A DNA stretch of 64,000 bases from JANLYC01 sp963750495. Lineage in GTDB: Bacteria > Actinomycetota > Actinomycetes > Propionibacteriales > Nocardioidaceae. Numbering within the stretch: the first letter of the stretch is position 1; each line of letters begins with the position of its first letter. The notes beneath the pieces are model-generated. The model did not search any database and was not told the origin of the DNA. It saw only the letters and a program-made list of their open reading frames with translations. A program made the position numbers and the translations under genes. Positions 26,019 to 35,297 of this stretch are shown piece after piece. The stretch is taken from contig CAVVQV010000004.1 of assembly GCA_963750495.1 (NCBI GenBank), positions 310,001 to 374,000 on the forward strand. The letters are read 5' to 3'.

Positions 26019-27368
26019 GTGGCTGAGGTCGTCGTGGTCGGAGCCGGCCTGGGCGGCCTGGCGGTTGCGGCCAGGCTCGCGAAGCTCGGTCACGTCGTCA
26101 CCGTGCTCGAGCGCCGCGATGTCGCCGGCGGCGCGATCACGCGCATCGAGCACGAGGGCTTCAGCTGGGACGCCGGACCGACGTCGACGCCACTGCCTGC
26201 CGTGCTGCGCGACCTGTTCCGCAAGTCCGGACGCCCGCTCGAGCAGTACGCCGACCTCGTGCTGCAGGCTCCCGGCCGGCGGCACGTGTTCGAGGACCGA
26301 ACGGTCGTCGACCTGCCCACCGGATCCCGAGCCTCCCAGATCACCGCCATCGACGCCGGCCTGGGCGAAGGTACCGGGGCCAGCTGGGCCGGCTTCGTCG
26401 ACGCCCTCGGCCCCGTCTGGGACTCGCTGCGTCGCTCGGTGCTCGACGTCCCCGATGGTGGTGGTCGCTTCGCCGACCGACCCGTAGCGCAGTCGCTGTC
26501 CGCACGGACATCGCTGGCCAAGCTGGTGGCCAGGGCGTTCAAGGACGAACGGCTGCGGGCGATGGCCGAGCTGCCGGTGCGACTGGCCGGTTCGGAACCC
26601 AAGGACACGCCCGCATTCGTCGCCGTCGACCACTACGTCGACCGCAGCTTCGGCGTCTGGGGTGTCCCCGGCGGCGGCCTGGCGGCGATCACGGAGGCGC
26701 TGCTGATCCGGATCAGCGAACGCAAGGTCGCATTGCAGCTCGGCACCGAGGTGAGCAGGATCGTGGTCGACGACGACGGCGGCGTGCGTGGAGTCGAGAC
26801 GGCTGGAGGTCAGGTGTGGCCGGCTGACGTCGTGATCTGCGACGTCGACCCACGTGCCGTGTTCACCACGCTGCTCCCCGCCGGGCTCGACCTGCCGGGG
26901 CGCCGGATCTTCACGCGGGCCACGCCCGCCATCCCGGTCGCCGTGACCCATCTCGGGCTCGCGGGTGACGTCCCGGACCTGCCCGACGAGGTCGTGCTGC
27001 ACGGCGAACCGCTCCTCGCCGTCCACACCACGGGGACGGCCCCGCCCGGTCAGTGCGCCTGGACGATCCACCGGCGAGGCTCGGCCCAGGAGGACGTGCT
27101 GCTGACGATGGCGCGTCGCGGCGTCGACGTGCGCAAGGCGGTCGTCACCCGGCTCGACCGCAGCTCCGTCGACCTCATCCAGGAAACCGGCGGGTCGTCA
27201 TACGGGCTGGCCTGGGCGGGCTGGCGGGCGCACGTGCAGCGGGCCGCCCAGACCCATCCCCTGCCCGGTCTGTACCTGCTCGGCGCCTCCATGCATCCAG
27301 GCGCCTCGGTCCCGTACGTCGCGTGGGGCGCCGCCAACGTCGCGACGCGGCTCGGCAAAGCGACCTGA
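26019..27368 (+). CDS. FAD-dependent oxidoreductase, phytoene desaturase-like
   Basis: Flavoprotein of the CrtI/amine-oxidase-like class, 449 residues. The N-terminal dinucleotide-binding motif VVVGAGLGGLAVAARLAKLG and the Glu at the end of strand 2 (VLERRDVAGG) bind FAD; the C-terminal motif GLYLLGASMHPGASVPYVAWG is typical of phytoene desaturase and related isoprenoid oxidases. GTG start at 26019, 18 bases after the ATP-grasp stop. The nearby polyprenyl synthase, beyond metF, makes an isoprenoid substrate conceivable, but the enzyme is not a clear carotenoid gene and no crtB is present in the window. Confidence 0.85.
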   Translation: MAEVVVVGAGLGGLAVAARLAKLGHVVTVLERRDVAGGAITRIEHEGFSWDAGPTSTPLPAVLRDLFRKSGRPLEQYADLVLQAPGRRHVFEDRTVVDLPTGSRASQITAIDAGLGEGTGASWAGFVDALGPVWDSLRRSVLDVPDGGGRFADRPVAQSLSARTSLAKLVARAFKDERLRAMAELPVRLAGSEPKDTPAFVAVDHYVDRSFGVWGVPGGGLAAITEALLIRISERKVALQLGTEVSRIVVDDDGGVRGVETAGGQVWPADVVICDVDPRAVFTTLLPAGLDLPGRRIFTRATPAIPVAVTHLGLAGDVPDLPDEVVLHGEPLLAVHTTGTAPPGQCAWTIHRRGSAQEDVLLTMARRGVDVRKAVVTRLDRSSVDLIQETGGSSYGLAWAGWRAHVQRAAQTHPLPGLYLLGASMHPGASVPYVAWGAANVATRLGKAT

Positions 27369-27370
27369 GC

Positions 27371-28315
27371 TCAGGTCGTGCTGGGCAGCGCGGTGTAGAT
27401 CAGGCGCGTCGCGCTCGACCTGTTCAAGGTGTAGAAGTGCAGCCCCGGCGCACCGTGTGCGAGCAGCTCATCGCACATCTCGGTAGCGATCTCCACGCCG
27501 ATCTTGCGCACGTCGCCGGCATCGGTGACCCCGTCGAAGCGCTCGACCACCTCCGGAGGCACGGCCCGGCCCGACAGCTCGGCGAACCGCTGGATCTGCC
27601 CGAGGCTGGTGATCGGCATGATGCCGGGGATGATCGGCAGGTCTGAGCCCGTCGCAGCGGTCCGCTCGACCAGCGCCAGATAGTCGGCCGGCCGGAAGAA
27701 CAGCTCGGTGATCGCAAAGTCGGCGCCGGCGTCGGCCTTCGCTTTCATGACCTGGGCGTCCGCATCCACCGAGACGGCCTCACGATGCCCCTCCGGGAAG
27801 GCGGCGACCCCCACCGAGAAGTCGCCCAGCTCCTTGATCAGCGAGACGAGCTCACTGGCGTAGCTCAGCCCACCGGCGGTCGTGATCCACGGCGTACCGG
27901 GGCCGCCAGGTGGGTCGCCCCGCAACGCCAGCATGTTGCGCACACCCGCGTCGGCGTACGCACCGATCACCTGTCTCAGCTCGTCGCGGGTATGTCCCAC
28001 GCAAGTGAGGTGGGCCACCGGGGTCAACGTCGTCTCACCGGCGATGCGCGCCGTGACGCGGACCGTGCGGTCGCGGGTGGATCCCCCTGCGCCGTACGTC
28101 ACCGAGACGAACGTCGGATGGAGTGGTTCCAGCTCGCGGATCGCCTGCCAGAGCCGGTGCTCGCCCTCGTCGTCCTTCGGTGGGAAGAACTCGAACGAGA
28201 ACGAACGCTGACCGGTTGCCAGCAAGGCCCGGATCGTGGGCGCGCTGGCCCCGATCCCGACTGCCGGCTCCGGACGGGTGCGTGCCGGGAGGCTGTCTCG
28301 ATGTGCGGAAGCCAT
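27371..28315 (-). CDS. metF: Methylenetetrahydrofolate reductase
   Basis: Reduces 5,10-methylene-tetrahydrofolate to 5-methyl-tetrahydrofolate for methionine synthesis. The 314-residue TIM-barrel protein has SFSFEFFPPKDDEGEHRLWQ, the folate/flavin region FVSVTYGAGGSTRDRT, HLTCVGHTRDEL, NMLALRGDPPG and the C-terminal FYTLNRSSATRLIY motif. ATG at 28315 is confirmed by a TAGGGT -10 box six bases upstream (leaderless). It is convergent with the FAD enzyme, whose stop is two bases away, and divergent from the polyprenyl synthase, as in M. tuberculosis (Rv2172c/idsA2). Confidence 0.96.
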   Translation of the reverse strand: MASAHRDSLPARTRPEPAVGIGASAPTIRALLATGQRSFSFEFFPPKDDEGEHRLWQAIRELEPLHPTFVSVTYGAGGSTRDRTVRVTARIAGETTLTPVAHLTCVGHTRDELRQVIGAYADAGVRNMLALRGDPPGGPGTPWITTAGGLSYASELVSLIKELGDFSVGVAAFPEGHREAVSVDADAQVMKAKADAGADFAITELFFRPADYLALVERTAATGSDLPIIPGIMPITSLGQIQRFAELSGRAVPPEVVERFDGVTDAGDVRKIGVEIATEMCDELLAHGAPGLHFYTLNRSSATRLIYTALPSTT

Positions 28316-28321
28316 GGCGAC

Positions 28322-28327
28322 ACCCTA
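28322..28327 (-). promoter_or_regulatory. -10 box TAGGGT of leaderless metF promoter
   Basis: ACCCTA on the plus strand reads TAGGGT on the minus strand, six bases before the metF ATG. The divergent polyprenyl synthase promoter lies about 130 bp away. Confidence 0.62.
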
Positions 28328-28455
28328 GGGGCGACCAGGTGCTCGCCCGCGCTGGGTTCACGGCCCGAGACCGCGCCGGTCGGGTGCCGGCCTCCCACCC
28401 AGCGATGTGCTGCGGATGCACGGCGGACCCTCGCGGCGCGGTCTGGAGGCGGCGG

Positions 28456-28461
28456 TAGTGT
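28456..28461 (+). promoter_or_regulatory. -10 box TAGTGT of leaderless polyprenyl synthase promoter
   Basis: TAGTGT ends seven bases before the GTG at 28469; no ribosome-binding sequence is present, so a leaderless mRNA is likely. Confidence 0.6.
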
Positions 28462-28468
28462 CGCCCGT

Positions 28469-29554
28469 GTGAGCGATGACCTGGACGTCGAACCCGTCTC
28501 CGCGGAGTTCCGGAGGCGGGTGGCCGACGTGCTCGACGCTTTCGTGGCCGCCAAGCAGGACGCGTTGGCGCCGATCGGCGCCGAGCTCACCGTGCTGCTC
28601 GACGCCGCAAGACAGGCCGTCGGCGGCGGGAAGAGGCTGCGGCCGGCATTCGCCTACTGGGGTTGGCGGGCTGCCGGCGGTTCGGCGGCCAAGACCGACG
28701 CGATCATCACCGCCGCGACCGCCATCGAGCTCGTGCACGCCAGCGCCCTGGTCCACGACGACGTCATGGACAACTCCGCCACCCGTCGCGGTGCACCGTC
28801 AGCGCATCGCGAGTTCACCCGGTTGCGGCACGTCGACCCGAAGGTCGTCGAGTCGGAGCGGTTCGGGGTCAGCGCGGCCATCCTGCTGGGCGACATGCTG
28901 CTCTCGTGGTCTGACGAGCTGCTGACCCAGAGCGGCTTCAAGCCCAAGGCCGTCGCACGCGGCCGCGTGTACTTCGACAAGCTGCGCACCGAGGTCGTGG
29001 CCGGCCAGTACCTCGACGTCCTCGCTCAGACGAGCCGCTCGACCAGCGCCTCGGACGCGATGCGGGTGCTGCGCTACAAGTCCGCGAAGTACACCGTCGA
29101 GCGGCCACTGCAGTTCGGGGCGGCGCTGGCCAAGGCCGACCAGCAACTGCTGACGGCCCTGTCGTCGTACGGCATCCCGCTCGGTGAGGCCTTCCAGCTG
29201 CGTGACGACGTGCTCGGGGTCTTCGGCGAGAGCGACGTCACCGGCAAACCCAGCGGCGACGACATCCGGGAGGGCAAGCGCACCCTGCTGATGGCCAGGG
29301 CCCATGCCAAGGCGAGCCCCGAGCAGCATGACGTGCTGGAGAAGAACTTCGGTCGCGCAGAGGTCGACACGGACGGGATCGCCGCTGTGCAGCAGGTCTT
29401 CCGCGACACCGGCGCACTGGCTGCGGTCGAGACCGTCATCACCGAGCTCACGACGGCCGCCCGGGGTGCTCTCAAGCATGCACCGATCGATGACACCGAG
29501 GCCCGGCAGGCGCTGCTGGTACTGACCGAGCGGGCCACCCAGCGAGCACGCTGA
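28469..29554 (+). CDS. Polyprenyl diphosphate synthase
   Basis: Trans-isoprenyl diphosphate synthase that elongates allylic diphosphates with isopentenyl diphosphate. The 361-residue all-helical protein has GGGKRLRPAF, the first Asp-rich motif LVHDDVMDNSATRRG (DDxxD) and the second QLRDDVLGVFGES. GTG at 28469 is supported by its leaderless promoter; the preceding in-frame stretch is antisense to metF. Genes at this place are annotated idsA2/GGPP-type in mycobacteria. Chain length cannot be read from the sequence, although small residues near the first motif argue for C20 or longer. Confidence 0.92.
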   Translation: MSDDLDVEPVSAEFRRRVADVLDAFVAAKQDALAPIGAELTVLLDAARQAVGGGKRLRPAFAYWGWRAAGGSAAKTDAIITAATAIELVHASALVHDDVMDNSATRRGAPSAHREFTRLRHVDPKVVESERFGVSAAILLGDMLLSWSDELLTQSGFKPKAVARGRVYFDKLRTEVVAGQYLDVLAQTSRSTSASDAMRVLRYKSAKYTVERPLQFGAALAKADQQLLTALSSYGIPLGEAFQLRDDVLGVFGESDVTGKPSGDDIREGKRTLLMARAHAKASPEQHDVLEKNFGRAEVDTDGIAAVQQVFRDTGALAAVETVITELTTAARGALKHAPIDDTEARQALLVLTERATQRAR

Positions 29555-29712
29555 CCCGGTGTCACCGCGCTCCGGCCCGGCAGCACGAGGGGTCCGGCGT
29601 ACGCGATCGACGACGAGACCGCCATCAAGGTGACAGACGACACGGCCGAGGTCGTCTCCGAAGGTCGCTGGACGCGCTTTGGTCCCGGCCGCGCAGCGGG
29701 GCGGCGCGAGCG

Positions 29713-30156
29713 TCAGTGCCCGCGCGGGTCGAGCTCGGGCAGGTCGGTGTCGTCGGGCCCCGGGCCTTTCAGCAGGACGGCGAACGAACCGGCGCGCTCC
29801 AGCTCAACCCGGTCGGAGAGGACGCCCAGCGCTACGTCGAAGATGCGTCGGTCGGCGCGGGCGAGTGGAGCCCAGCCTTCCCACAGGACGACCACGCCGG
29901 CGCCGTCCGGCCCACGGACCTCGTGCAAGGAGTCCCCTAGCCCGTCGAAATGCGACACAGACTCGGGGAGGCCGAAGGCGGTTGCACAGGTGGCGAGGAA
30001 ACCGGCCTTGTCCTCGACCTGCCAGGTGTCCAGCGCGACGAACCGCCACCCGGCCACCTCGGCGGCGTGCTGGACGACGTCAGCCTTCTCCGCCGTCTCC
30101 CAGTGATAGACGCCGGGGCTGGTGTGCCCGGCCAGCAGGCGTGCGAGTCCACTCAT
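29713..30156 (-). CDS. Barstar-like ribonuclease inhibitor family protein
   Basis: Small acidic protein (147 residues) resembling barstar, the intracellular barnase inhibitor. The central part FVALDTWQVEDKAGFLATCATAFG with HFDGLGDSLHEV follows the barstar pattern in which a helix and loop insert acidic residues into the RNase active site. No barnase-type RNase is visible nearby, as with most actinobacterial barstar-like proteins. ATG at 30156 is the first base of a leaderless transcript behind a TAGGTT box (30168-30163). It may neutralise an RNase encoded elsewhere or have lost that role. Confidence 0.8.
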   Translation of the reverse strand: MSGLARLLAGHTSPGVYHWETAEKADVVQHAAEVAGWRFVALDTWQVEDKAGFLATCATAFGLPESVSHFDGLGDSLHEVRGPDGAGVVVLWEGWAPLARADRRIFDVALGVLSDRVELERAGSFAVLLKGPGPDDTDLPELDPRGH

Positions 30157-30162
30157 GACAGC

Positions 30163-30168
30163 AACCTA
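30163..30168 (-). promoter_or_regulatory. -10 box TAGGTT of leaderless barstar-like promoter
   Basis: AACCTA on the plus strand reads TAGGTT on the minus strand, six bases ahead of the ATG at 30156. Confidence 0.6.
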
Positions 30169-30197
30169 ACCGCCCGGCTCGACCGCTGCTGATGACG

Positions 30198-30551
30198 TCA
30201 GACGATCGCCTGCGCCCGGCGGCGGACCTCTTTGCCCCGGTCCTCGCGCAGCGCGTCGATCGGGCGGCCGGGGAGCGAGTCGTCGGCGGTGAAGAGCCAC
30301 TCGACCGACTCCTCGTCGGAGAAGCCGTGGTCAGCGAGCACTACCAGCGTGCCACCCAGCCCCTTGACCACCGTGCCCTGCTGAACGAACTCCGCGGGCA
30401 CGCGCGGGTCCTGCCCGGGCGTACGGACGACGGTGAGCTGGCGCTCACGGGCGAGCTGGCGGACCCGGTTGGGACTCACGCCCAGCTGTTCCGCGGCTTC
30501 CTGGAGGGACAGCCACGAGGGGACGAGTGCGGTGAGATCGATCGTGGTCAT
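30198..30551 (-). CDS. Rv2175c-family DNA-binding protein
   Basis: Small winged-helix protein (117 residues) related to M. tuberculosis Rv2175c, a DNA-binding substrate of the kinase PknL. The helix-turn-helix LSLQEAAEQLGVSPNRVRQLARE (about 15-37) is the DNA-binding part; the C-terminal half VVKGLGGTLVVLADHGFSDE carries the family fold. It is divergent from the PASTA kinase gene, as Rv2175c is from pknL, so kinase control is inferred from synteny. ATG at 30551 is used; a GTG three bases upstream is also possible. Confidence 0.9.
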   Translation of the reverse strand: MTTIDLTALVPSWLSLQEAAEQLGVSPNRVRQLARERQLTVVRTPGQDPRVPAEFVQQGTVVKGLGGTLVVLADHGFSDEESVEWLFTADDSLPGRPIDALREDRGKEVRRRAQAIV

Positions 30552-30662
30552 CACACCAGCGTGCCACGCCGGACGCCATCGTCGTACCCCCAGGTGCGGT
30601 CTCCGGCGACCCGGCGGGGAGCGGAAGCGGCGAGGCTAACCGGGCGTCTCACCGCGAATCCG

Positions 30663-30668
30663 TAGACT
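30663..30668 (+). promoter_or_regulatory. -10 box TAGACT of leaderless kinase promoter
   Basis: TAGACT ends seven bases before the GTG of the kinase gene at 30676; no Shine-Dalgarno sequence is present. Confidence 0.6.
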
Positions 30669-30675
30669 CGGGGCC

Positions 30676-32781
30676 GTGGACAGGTCTGCCACTACCGATC
30701 CGCTCGTCGGGCAGCTGCTCGACGGGCGGTACCGCGTGGGCGAACGCATCGCCCGGGGCGGCATGGCCACCGTCTACGAAGCCACCGACCTCCGGCTCGA
30801 CCGGCTGGTCGCGATCAAGGTGATGCCGCACGCACTGGCTGAGGACGAGACGTTCAGCCAGCGCTTCGTCCGCGAGGCCAGAGCCGCCGCCCGGCTGACC
30901 CACCCCAACGTCGTGGCGGTGTACGACCAGGGCGACGACCACGGGACGCTGTTCCTGGCGATGGAGTTCGTCGCCGGTCGGCATACCCTGCGCGACCTGA
31001 TCCGCGACGAGGCCCCGTTGCCACCGGCACGGGCGCTGTCGTTGATGGAAGAGATCCTCAAGGCCATCGCGGCAGCGCACGAGTCCGGCATCATCCACCG
31101 TGACGTCAAGCCCGAGAACGTCCTGATCAACCCGCGCGGGCAGGTCAAGGTCGCCGACTTCGGGCTCGCCCGGGCGATCAGCTCAGCCACCACAGCAACC
31201 GCGACCGGTGGAGTCCTGATGGGCACCGTCTCCTACCTGCCGCCAGAACTGGTCACCGACGGGGCCGCGGATGCGCGCTCCGACGTCTACTCACTCGGTG
31301 TGCTGCTGTTCGAGATGCTGACCGGTCGTAAGCCGCATGCCGGCGACAGCCCGATCCAGATCGCCTACAAGCACGTCCACGACGACGTGCCCGCTCCGTC
31401 ATCCTTCGTGCCGGACGTCCCGCCGTACCTCGACGCGTTCGTCGCCAGGGCGACGGCCCGTCAGCGCGACCTTCGGCCGGCCGACGCCCACGTGATGCTG
31501 CAGCAGCTCCGGCGGGTCCGGCATGCGCTCGACAACGGCGTGATCGACGACCAGGAGCTCACCGACGACCTCACGCCGACGATCGCGATCTCGGCCCACC
31601 CCGAGGACGACCTTCAACTTCCCCCCGACCTCTTCGAGGGCGCCGAAGCCGTCACGATGGTCCGAAGCGCGGACGACGACGTCTTCGACTTCGCCCGCTT
31701 CGATGACTTCGACACCCCGCCGAAATCTGGCTCCGTCCCGGCGGCGGTGGCGGTCGATCGAACCGCGGTCGTCGGGCAGTCGACACGAACGAACGACACC
31801 ATCGAGACGCCGACTGCTCCACCGGTTCCCCCCGACGCGCGCGGCACCGGCAGCCCGCTCGAGCCTCCCGCAGCCGCTACACCAGCGCGCCCCAGGCGCA
31901 GGAAGGGCGGCTTGATCGCCTTCGTCCTCGTGCTGCTGCTCGCAGCCGCGGCGGCGATGGGCGGCTGGTGGTACGGCGTCGGGCGGTTCAAGTCGACGCC
32001 GGACGTGATCTCCCTGACGCAGTCCGCAGCCCAGGCCCAGGTCGCGAAGGCCGGGCTCACCTTCCAGGTGTCGTCCTCGGCGTACTCGGAGAAGATCGCC
32101 GCCGGTCACGTGCTGTCCACGGACCCGGGGCCGGGCGACCGGGTGGTGCGCGGTGGCGTCGTCAAGGCCGTGATCTCGAAAGGCCCGGAGCGCCACGACG
32201 TCCCCGACGTCCTCGGGGAGCGCGAGCCCGTGGCGATCGCGGCGATCAAGGCAGCCTCCCTCACGCCGGCCGAGCCGAAACGCGTCTGGAGCGAGACCGT
32301 CGACAAGGGCGATGTCATCAGCGTCACCCCGACCGCGGGCACCCCCGTCAAGCGCGCTACCGATGTCCAGCTCGTCGTCAGCCGCGGCCCCAAGCCGATC
32401 AGGATCGTCGACTACACGGGTCAGAGCGCGAGCCAGGCCCAGACCGAGCTGTCCGACCTCGGCTTCAAGGTTCGCACCCGCGAGACCTACAACGACAACG
32501 TCGCCAAGGGCCTCGTCATCCGCCAGTCACCGAAGAGCGGTCAGGGCCCGGCCGGCACCGTCATCCGGCTCGTCGCGAGCAAAGGCCCGCACCTCGTCAA
32601 GGTCCCGGACGTCGACGCCTACGGCGTGAGTGAGGCCGAGACGGCGTTGAAAGGGGCCGGCTTCACCGTCGAGGTGACGCAAAACCAGCCGTACTTCGGT
32701 CTCGGGTTCGTGGTCAGCCAGAGTCCCAGTGCTGGTCAGCTGGCGCCGTTCGGGTCCACCGTCACCATCGAGATCGTCTGA
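30676..32781 (+). CDS. Ser/Thr protein kinase with four PASTA repeats (PknL-like)
   Basis: Transmembrane receptor-type kinase of 701 residues. The cytoplasmic kinase domain (about 18-285) shows GERIARGGMATVYEA, VAIKVMP (Lys about 46), HRDVKPENVLIN and DFGLARA; a Thr/Pro-rich linker precedes a membrane helix at about 411-433. Four PASTA repeats (about 437-701) with GPERHDVPDVLG, GPKPIRIVDYTG and GPHLVKVPDVDA face outside and may bind muropeptides or lipid II. GTG start is leaderless. It is divergent from the Rv2175c-like gene and followed by a histidine kinase gene 150 bp downstream. Confidence 0.95.
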   Translation: MDRSATTDPLVGQLLDGRYRVGERIARGGMATVYEATDLRLDRLVAIKVMPHALAEDETFSQRFVREARAAARLTHPNVVAVYDQGDDHGTLFLAMEFVAGRHTLRDLIRDEAPLPPARALSLMEEILKAIAAAHESGIIHRDVKPENVLINPRGQVKVADFGLARAISSATTATATGGVLMGTVSYLPPELVTDGAADARSDVYSLGVLLFEMLTGRKPHAGDSPIQIAYKHVHDDVPAPSSFVPDVPPYLDAFVARATARQRDLRPADAHVMLQQLRRVRHALDNGVIDDQELTDDLTPTIAISAHPEDDLQLPPDLFEGAEAVTMVRSADDDVFDFARFDDFDTPPKSGSVPAAVAVDRTAVVGQSTRTNDTIETPTAPPVPPDARGTGSPLEPPAAATPARPRRRKGGLIAFVLVLLLAAAAAMGGWWYGVGRFKSTPDVISLTQSAAQAQVAKAGLTFQVSSSAYSEKIAAGHVLSTDPGPGDRVVRGGVVKAVISKGPERHDVPDVLGEREPVAIAAIKAASLTPAEPKRVWSETVDKGDVISVTPTAGTPVKRATDVQLVVSRGPKPIRIVDYTGQSASQAQTELSDLGFKVRTRETYNDNVAKGLVIRQSPKSGQGPAGTVIRLVASKGPHLVKVPDVDAYGVSEAETALKGAGFTVEVTQNQPYFGLGFVVSQSPSAGQLAPFGSTVTIEIV

Positions 32782-32934
32782 CCCTCCTCGTTCCCCCTGA
32801 GAAATGTCGGGCGGCAACCTTGCCGCGGCGTCTATGCTCACGGCGGAGGTTCTCGTGGCCGACGAGCGGAGCGCTGCCCTTGAACGCACCGCCGCCGCAC
32901 CCGGCGTGCGGAGTCTCCCGCGCCCGTCGCAGGG

Positions 32935-34935
32935 ATGCCTGCCATGGTGAGCCCGGCCGACCCACAACTGCCTCGTTTCACCGGTGCCCTCCGCCCCGCC
33001 GTCGACCTGGTCGCCAGGATCAAGGCAAGCGTCCACCAGAAGCTCCTGTTCGGCTTCCTCATCGGCGCAGTGCTGCTCGTCGGCATGGCCGGCCTCAGCC
33101 TCGTCGTGATCAACCAGATGAACGACCGGGTGGCCGACCTGGAGCGTCATCAGACGAAGGCAGACACGGCCCGTCAGATGCTGTACCAGGTGACCGCCCA
33201 GAGCCACAAACGAGCGATGGCGCTGCTGACCGGCGAGGATCACTACAACGACGACGTCATCATGGCGAAGGACGAGTTCAACCGGCTGCTGAGCGACCTC
33301 GAAACCGTCGACACCGACCCGACCGACGTGGCGACCTTCCAGAAGCTCCACAGCGACGCCAAGACCTACGATGCCGCCGGCCAGGAAGTTCAGGCCGCCT
33401 ACGACCAGGGGAACTTCGACAAGGCCCAACAGCTGCACATCGACAAGGAGCACACGCTCTCGCACGTGCTCGAGGACGAGCTCCTGACGCCGTTGATCGC
33501 CCGCGCGGAGGCGCAGATGACCGAGGCACAGCAGGCGTTCCAGTCCGACCGCAACCTGCTCACGTGGATCGTCGTGGCGTTCTCGGCCGTCAGCATCCTG
33601 CTCGCGCTGAGCCTGGGCTACCTGTTGTCGTGGTCCTTCATCCTGCCGGTGCAGAAGGTGCAGCACGCGCTGGCAGAGATGTCCGCAGGTCGGTTCCGCC
33701 AGCGGTTGGCGGTGGCCAACCGGGACGAGTTCGGGTCCCTCACCCGCGACCTGAACGCCACGAGCGAAAAGATGGCGAACCTCATCGAGGAGGAGCGCCG
33801 ACTGACCCTCGAGCTCAACGAGACCAACGAGTCCCTCGCTCGGGCGAGCGAGGCCAAGTCTCGCTTCCTGGCGAGCGTGAGCCACGAGCTGCGTACTCCC
33901 ATGAACGCGATCCTCGGTTTCACCGATGCCCTCCTCGCCGACGTGGACGGTCCTTTGAACCCCGAGCAGAGGACGTCCCTCGAATGGGTGCAGCGCGGCG
34001 GTCGGGACCTCCTCGAGCTGATCAACGAGATCCTCGACCTCTCCAAGATCGAGGCCGGGAAACTGACGATCGAACCGGAGTCGTTCGACCCCACCGAGCT
34101 GGTCGCGTCGATCGTCGCCCAGCACCGGTCGCTGACCGCCGGCACGGGTGTCCGGCTGACCCTCGAAGAGCACAGGACCCCCACCGTGGTCGTCCTGGAT
34201 CGTCAGCGGGTCCGCCAGATCATCGTCAACCTCCTCGGCAACGCCTTGAAGTTCACCCGAGAGGGCGAGGTGAAGGTGCGCGTCGAGACGGCCGAGGAGT
34301 CGCTGCTGGTCACCGTGCGCGACGACGGTCCGGGGATCGCACCGGAAGCCCAGGAGACCATCTTCGAGGAGTTCGGGCAGGTCGAGGCGTCGTTGGGAAC
34401 CGGGCTCGGCCTGTCCATCAGCCGGCGACTCGCCCGGGCCATGGACGGCGACATCGCCGTCGAGAGCGAACCGGGACACGGCAGCCTCTTCTCGCTGCGC
34501 CTGCCGCTCGACTGCCGGACAGCGACGCCGGCCGTCCCCAACTCGGATCCGCAGCCGGGCGACGCCGACGAGCGACTCCTGCTCAGCGTCGACGACGACC
34601 TGTCGGTCGCGCCGCTCCTCGAGAAGATGCTCAGGGGCGAGGGCTACCACGTCGTGGCCACGAGCAGTGTCGGCTCGACGGTCGAGGACGCGCGAAGACT
34701 GCAACCCGCGGCAGTCCTGCTCGACCTGCTGATGCCGGAAACGGACGGCTACACGCTCTTACGCGCGCTGAAGAGCGATCCGACGACCGCGCACATCCCC
34801 GTCCTGGTGGTGTCGGTGGTCGATGCCGGGGAGGCTCCTGATCAGGCCGATGGCTACCTGCGCAAGCCGCTGCGCAAGGACGCCCTGCTACAGGCTCTGG
34901 CCGAGCACACGTCGTCCTCGAGCGCGGTGGAGTGA
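32935..34935 (+). CDS. Hybrid sensor histidine kinase with C-terminal receiver
   Basis: Membrane histidine kinase of 666 residues. Two membrane segments (about 40-62 and 204-226) bracket a four-helix-bundle sensor rich in Lys/Gln/Asp; a HAMP linker follows (about 227-280), a coiled coil, the HisKA motif SVSHELRTPMNAILG (His317), HATPase motifs NLLGNALKF, DDGPGIAP and GTGLGLSISRRLARA, and a receiver domain with phospho-acceptor Asp about 597 (LLDLLMPETDG). Start ATG 32935 has no strong ribosome site; ATG 32944 or GTG 32947 are alternatives. The stop overlaps a CheY-like gene, giving an apparent phosphorelay operon. Confidence 0.92.
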   Translation: MPAMVSPADPQLPRFTGALRPAVDLVARIKASVHQKLLFGFLIGAVLLVGMAGLSLVVINQMNDRVADLERHQTKADTARQMLYQVTAQSHKRAMALLTGEDHYNDDVIMAKDEFNRLLSDLETVDTDPTDVATFQKLHSDAKTYDAAGQEVQAAYDQGNFDKAQQLHIDKEHTLSHVLEDELLTPLIARAEAQMTEAQQAFQSDRNLLTWIVVAFSAVSILLALSLGYLLSWSFILPVQKVQHALAEMSAGRFRQRLAVANRDEFGSLTRDLNATSEKMANLIEEERRLTLELNETNESLARASEAKSRFLASVSHELRTPMNAILGFTDALLADVDGPLNPEQRTSLEWVQRGGRDLLELINEILDLSKIEAGKLTIEPESFDPTELVASIVAQHRSLTAGTGVRLTLEEHRTPTVVVLDRQRVRQIIVNLLGNALKFTREGEVKVRVETAEESLLVTVRDDGPGIAPEAQETIFEEFGQVEASLGTGLGLSISRRLARAMDGDIAVESEPGHGSLFSLRLPLDCRTATPAVPNSDPQPGDADERLLLSVDDDLSVAPLLEKMLRGEGYHVVATSSVGSTVEDARRLQPAAVLLDLLMPETDGYTLLRALKSDPTTAHIPVLVVSVVDAGEAPDQADGYLRKPLRKDALLQALAEHTSSSSAVE

Positions 34936-35297
34936 TGTCGACGATCCTCGTTGTCGAAGACACGCCGGCCAACCTCGCCCTCGTGTCGAAGCTGCTGACC
35001 GCGGCGGGCCATGCGGTGGTCGAGGCACGGACCGCCACAGAGGGAATCGCACTCGTGCGAGAACACCGGCCGGACCTCGTGCTGATGGACCTGGGGCTCC
35101 CGGACATGGACGGATCCTCGGCACTCCGCGAGATCCGGGCCGACGAGGCCGTCGCCGACATCCAGGTCGTCGCATTCACCGCCTCCGCCATGCGAGGCGA
35201 CCGCGACCGAGCACTCGCCGCGGGGTTCGATGGCTACTTGAGCAAGCCCATCGACTTCGCGACGTTCATGAAGACGATCGGGGAGATGTTGCCATGA
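34935..35297 (+). CDS. Stand-alone CheY-like response regulator
   Basis: Single receiver domain of 120 residues with the acidic pocket (LVVEDTPANLAL), phospho-acceptor in VLMDLGLPDMDG (Asp about 53), Thr at the end of strand 4 (FTASAMRGD) and Lys in SKPIDFATF. The ATG overlaps the histidine kinase stop by one base and its own stop overlaps the receiver-cyclase gene by four bases (ATGA), so all three are one transcript. It lacks an output domain and is a probable phosphotransfer intermediate or sink between the kinase and the cyclase. Confidence 0.93.
   Translation: MSTILVVEDTPANLALVSKLLTAAGHAVVEARTATEGIALVREHRPDLVLMDLGLPDMDGSSALREIRADEAVADIQVVAFTASAMRGDRDRALAAGFDGYLSKPIDFATFMKTIGEMLP

Noticed and set aside
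32527..34704. 725-codon minus-strand frame over the hybrid kinase
   Set aside because: Antisense of well-supported kinase motifs, with no start signal or family features.
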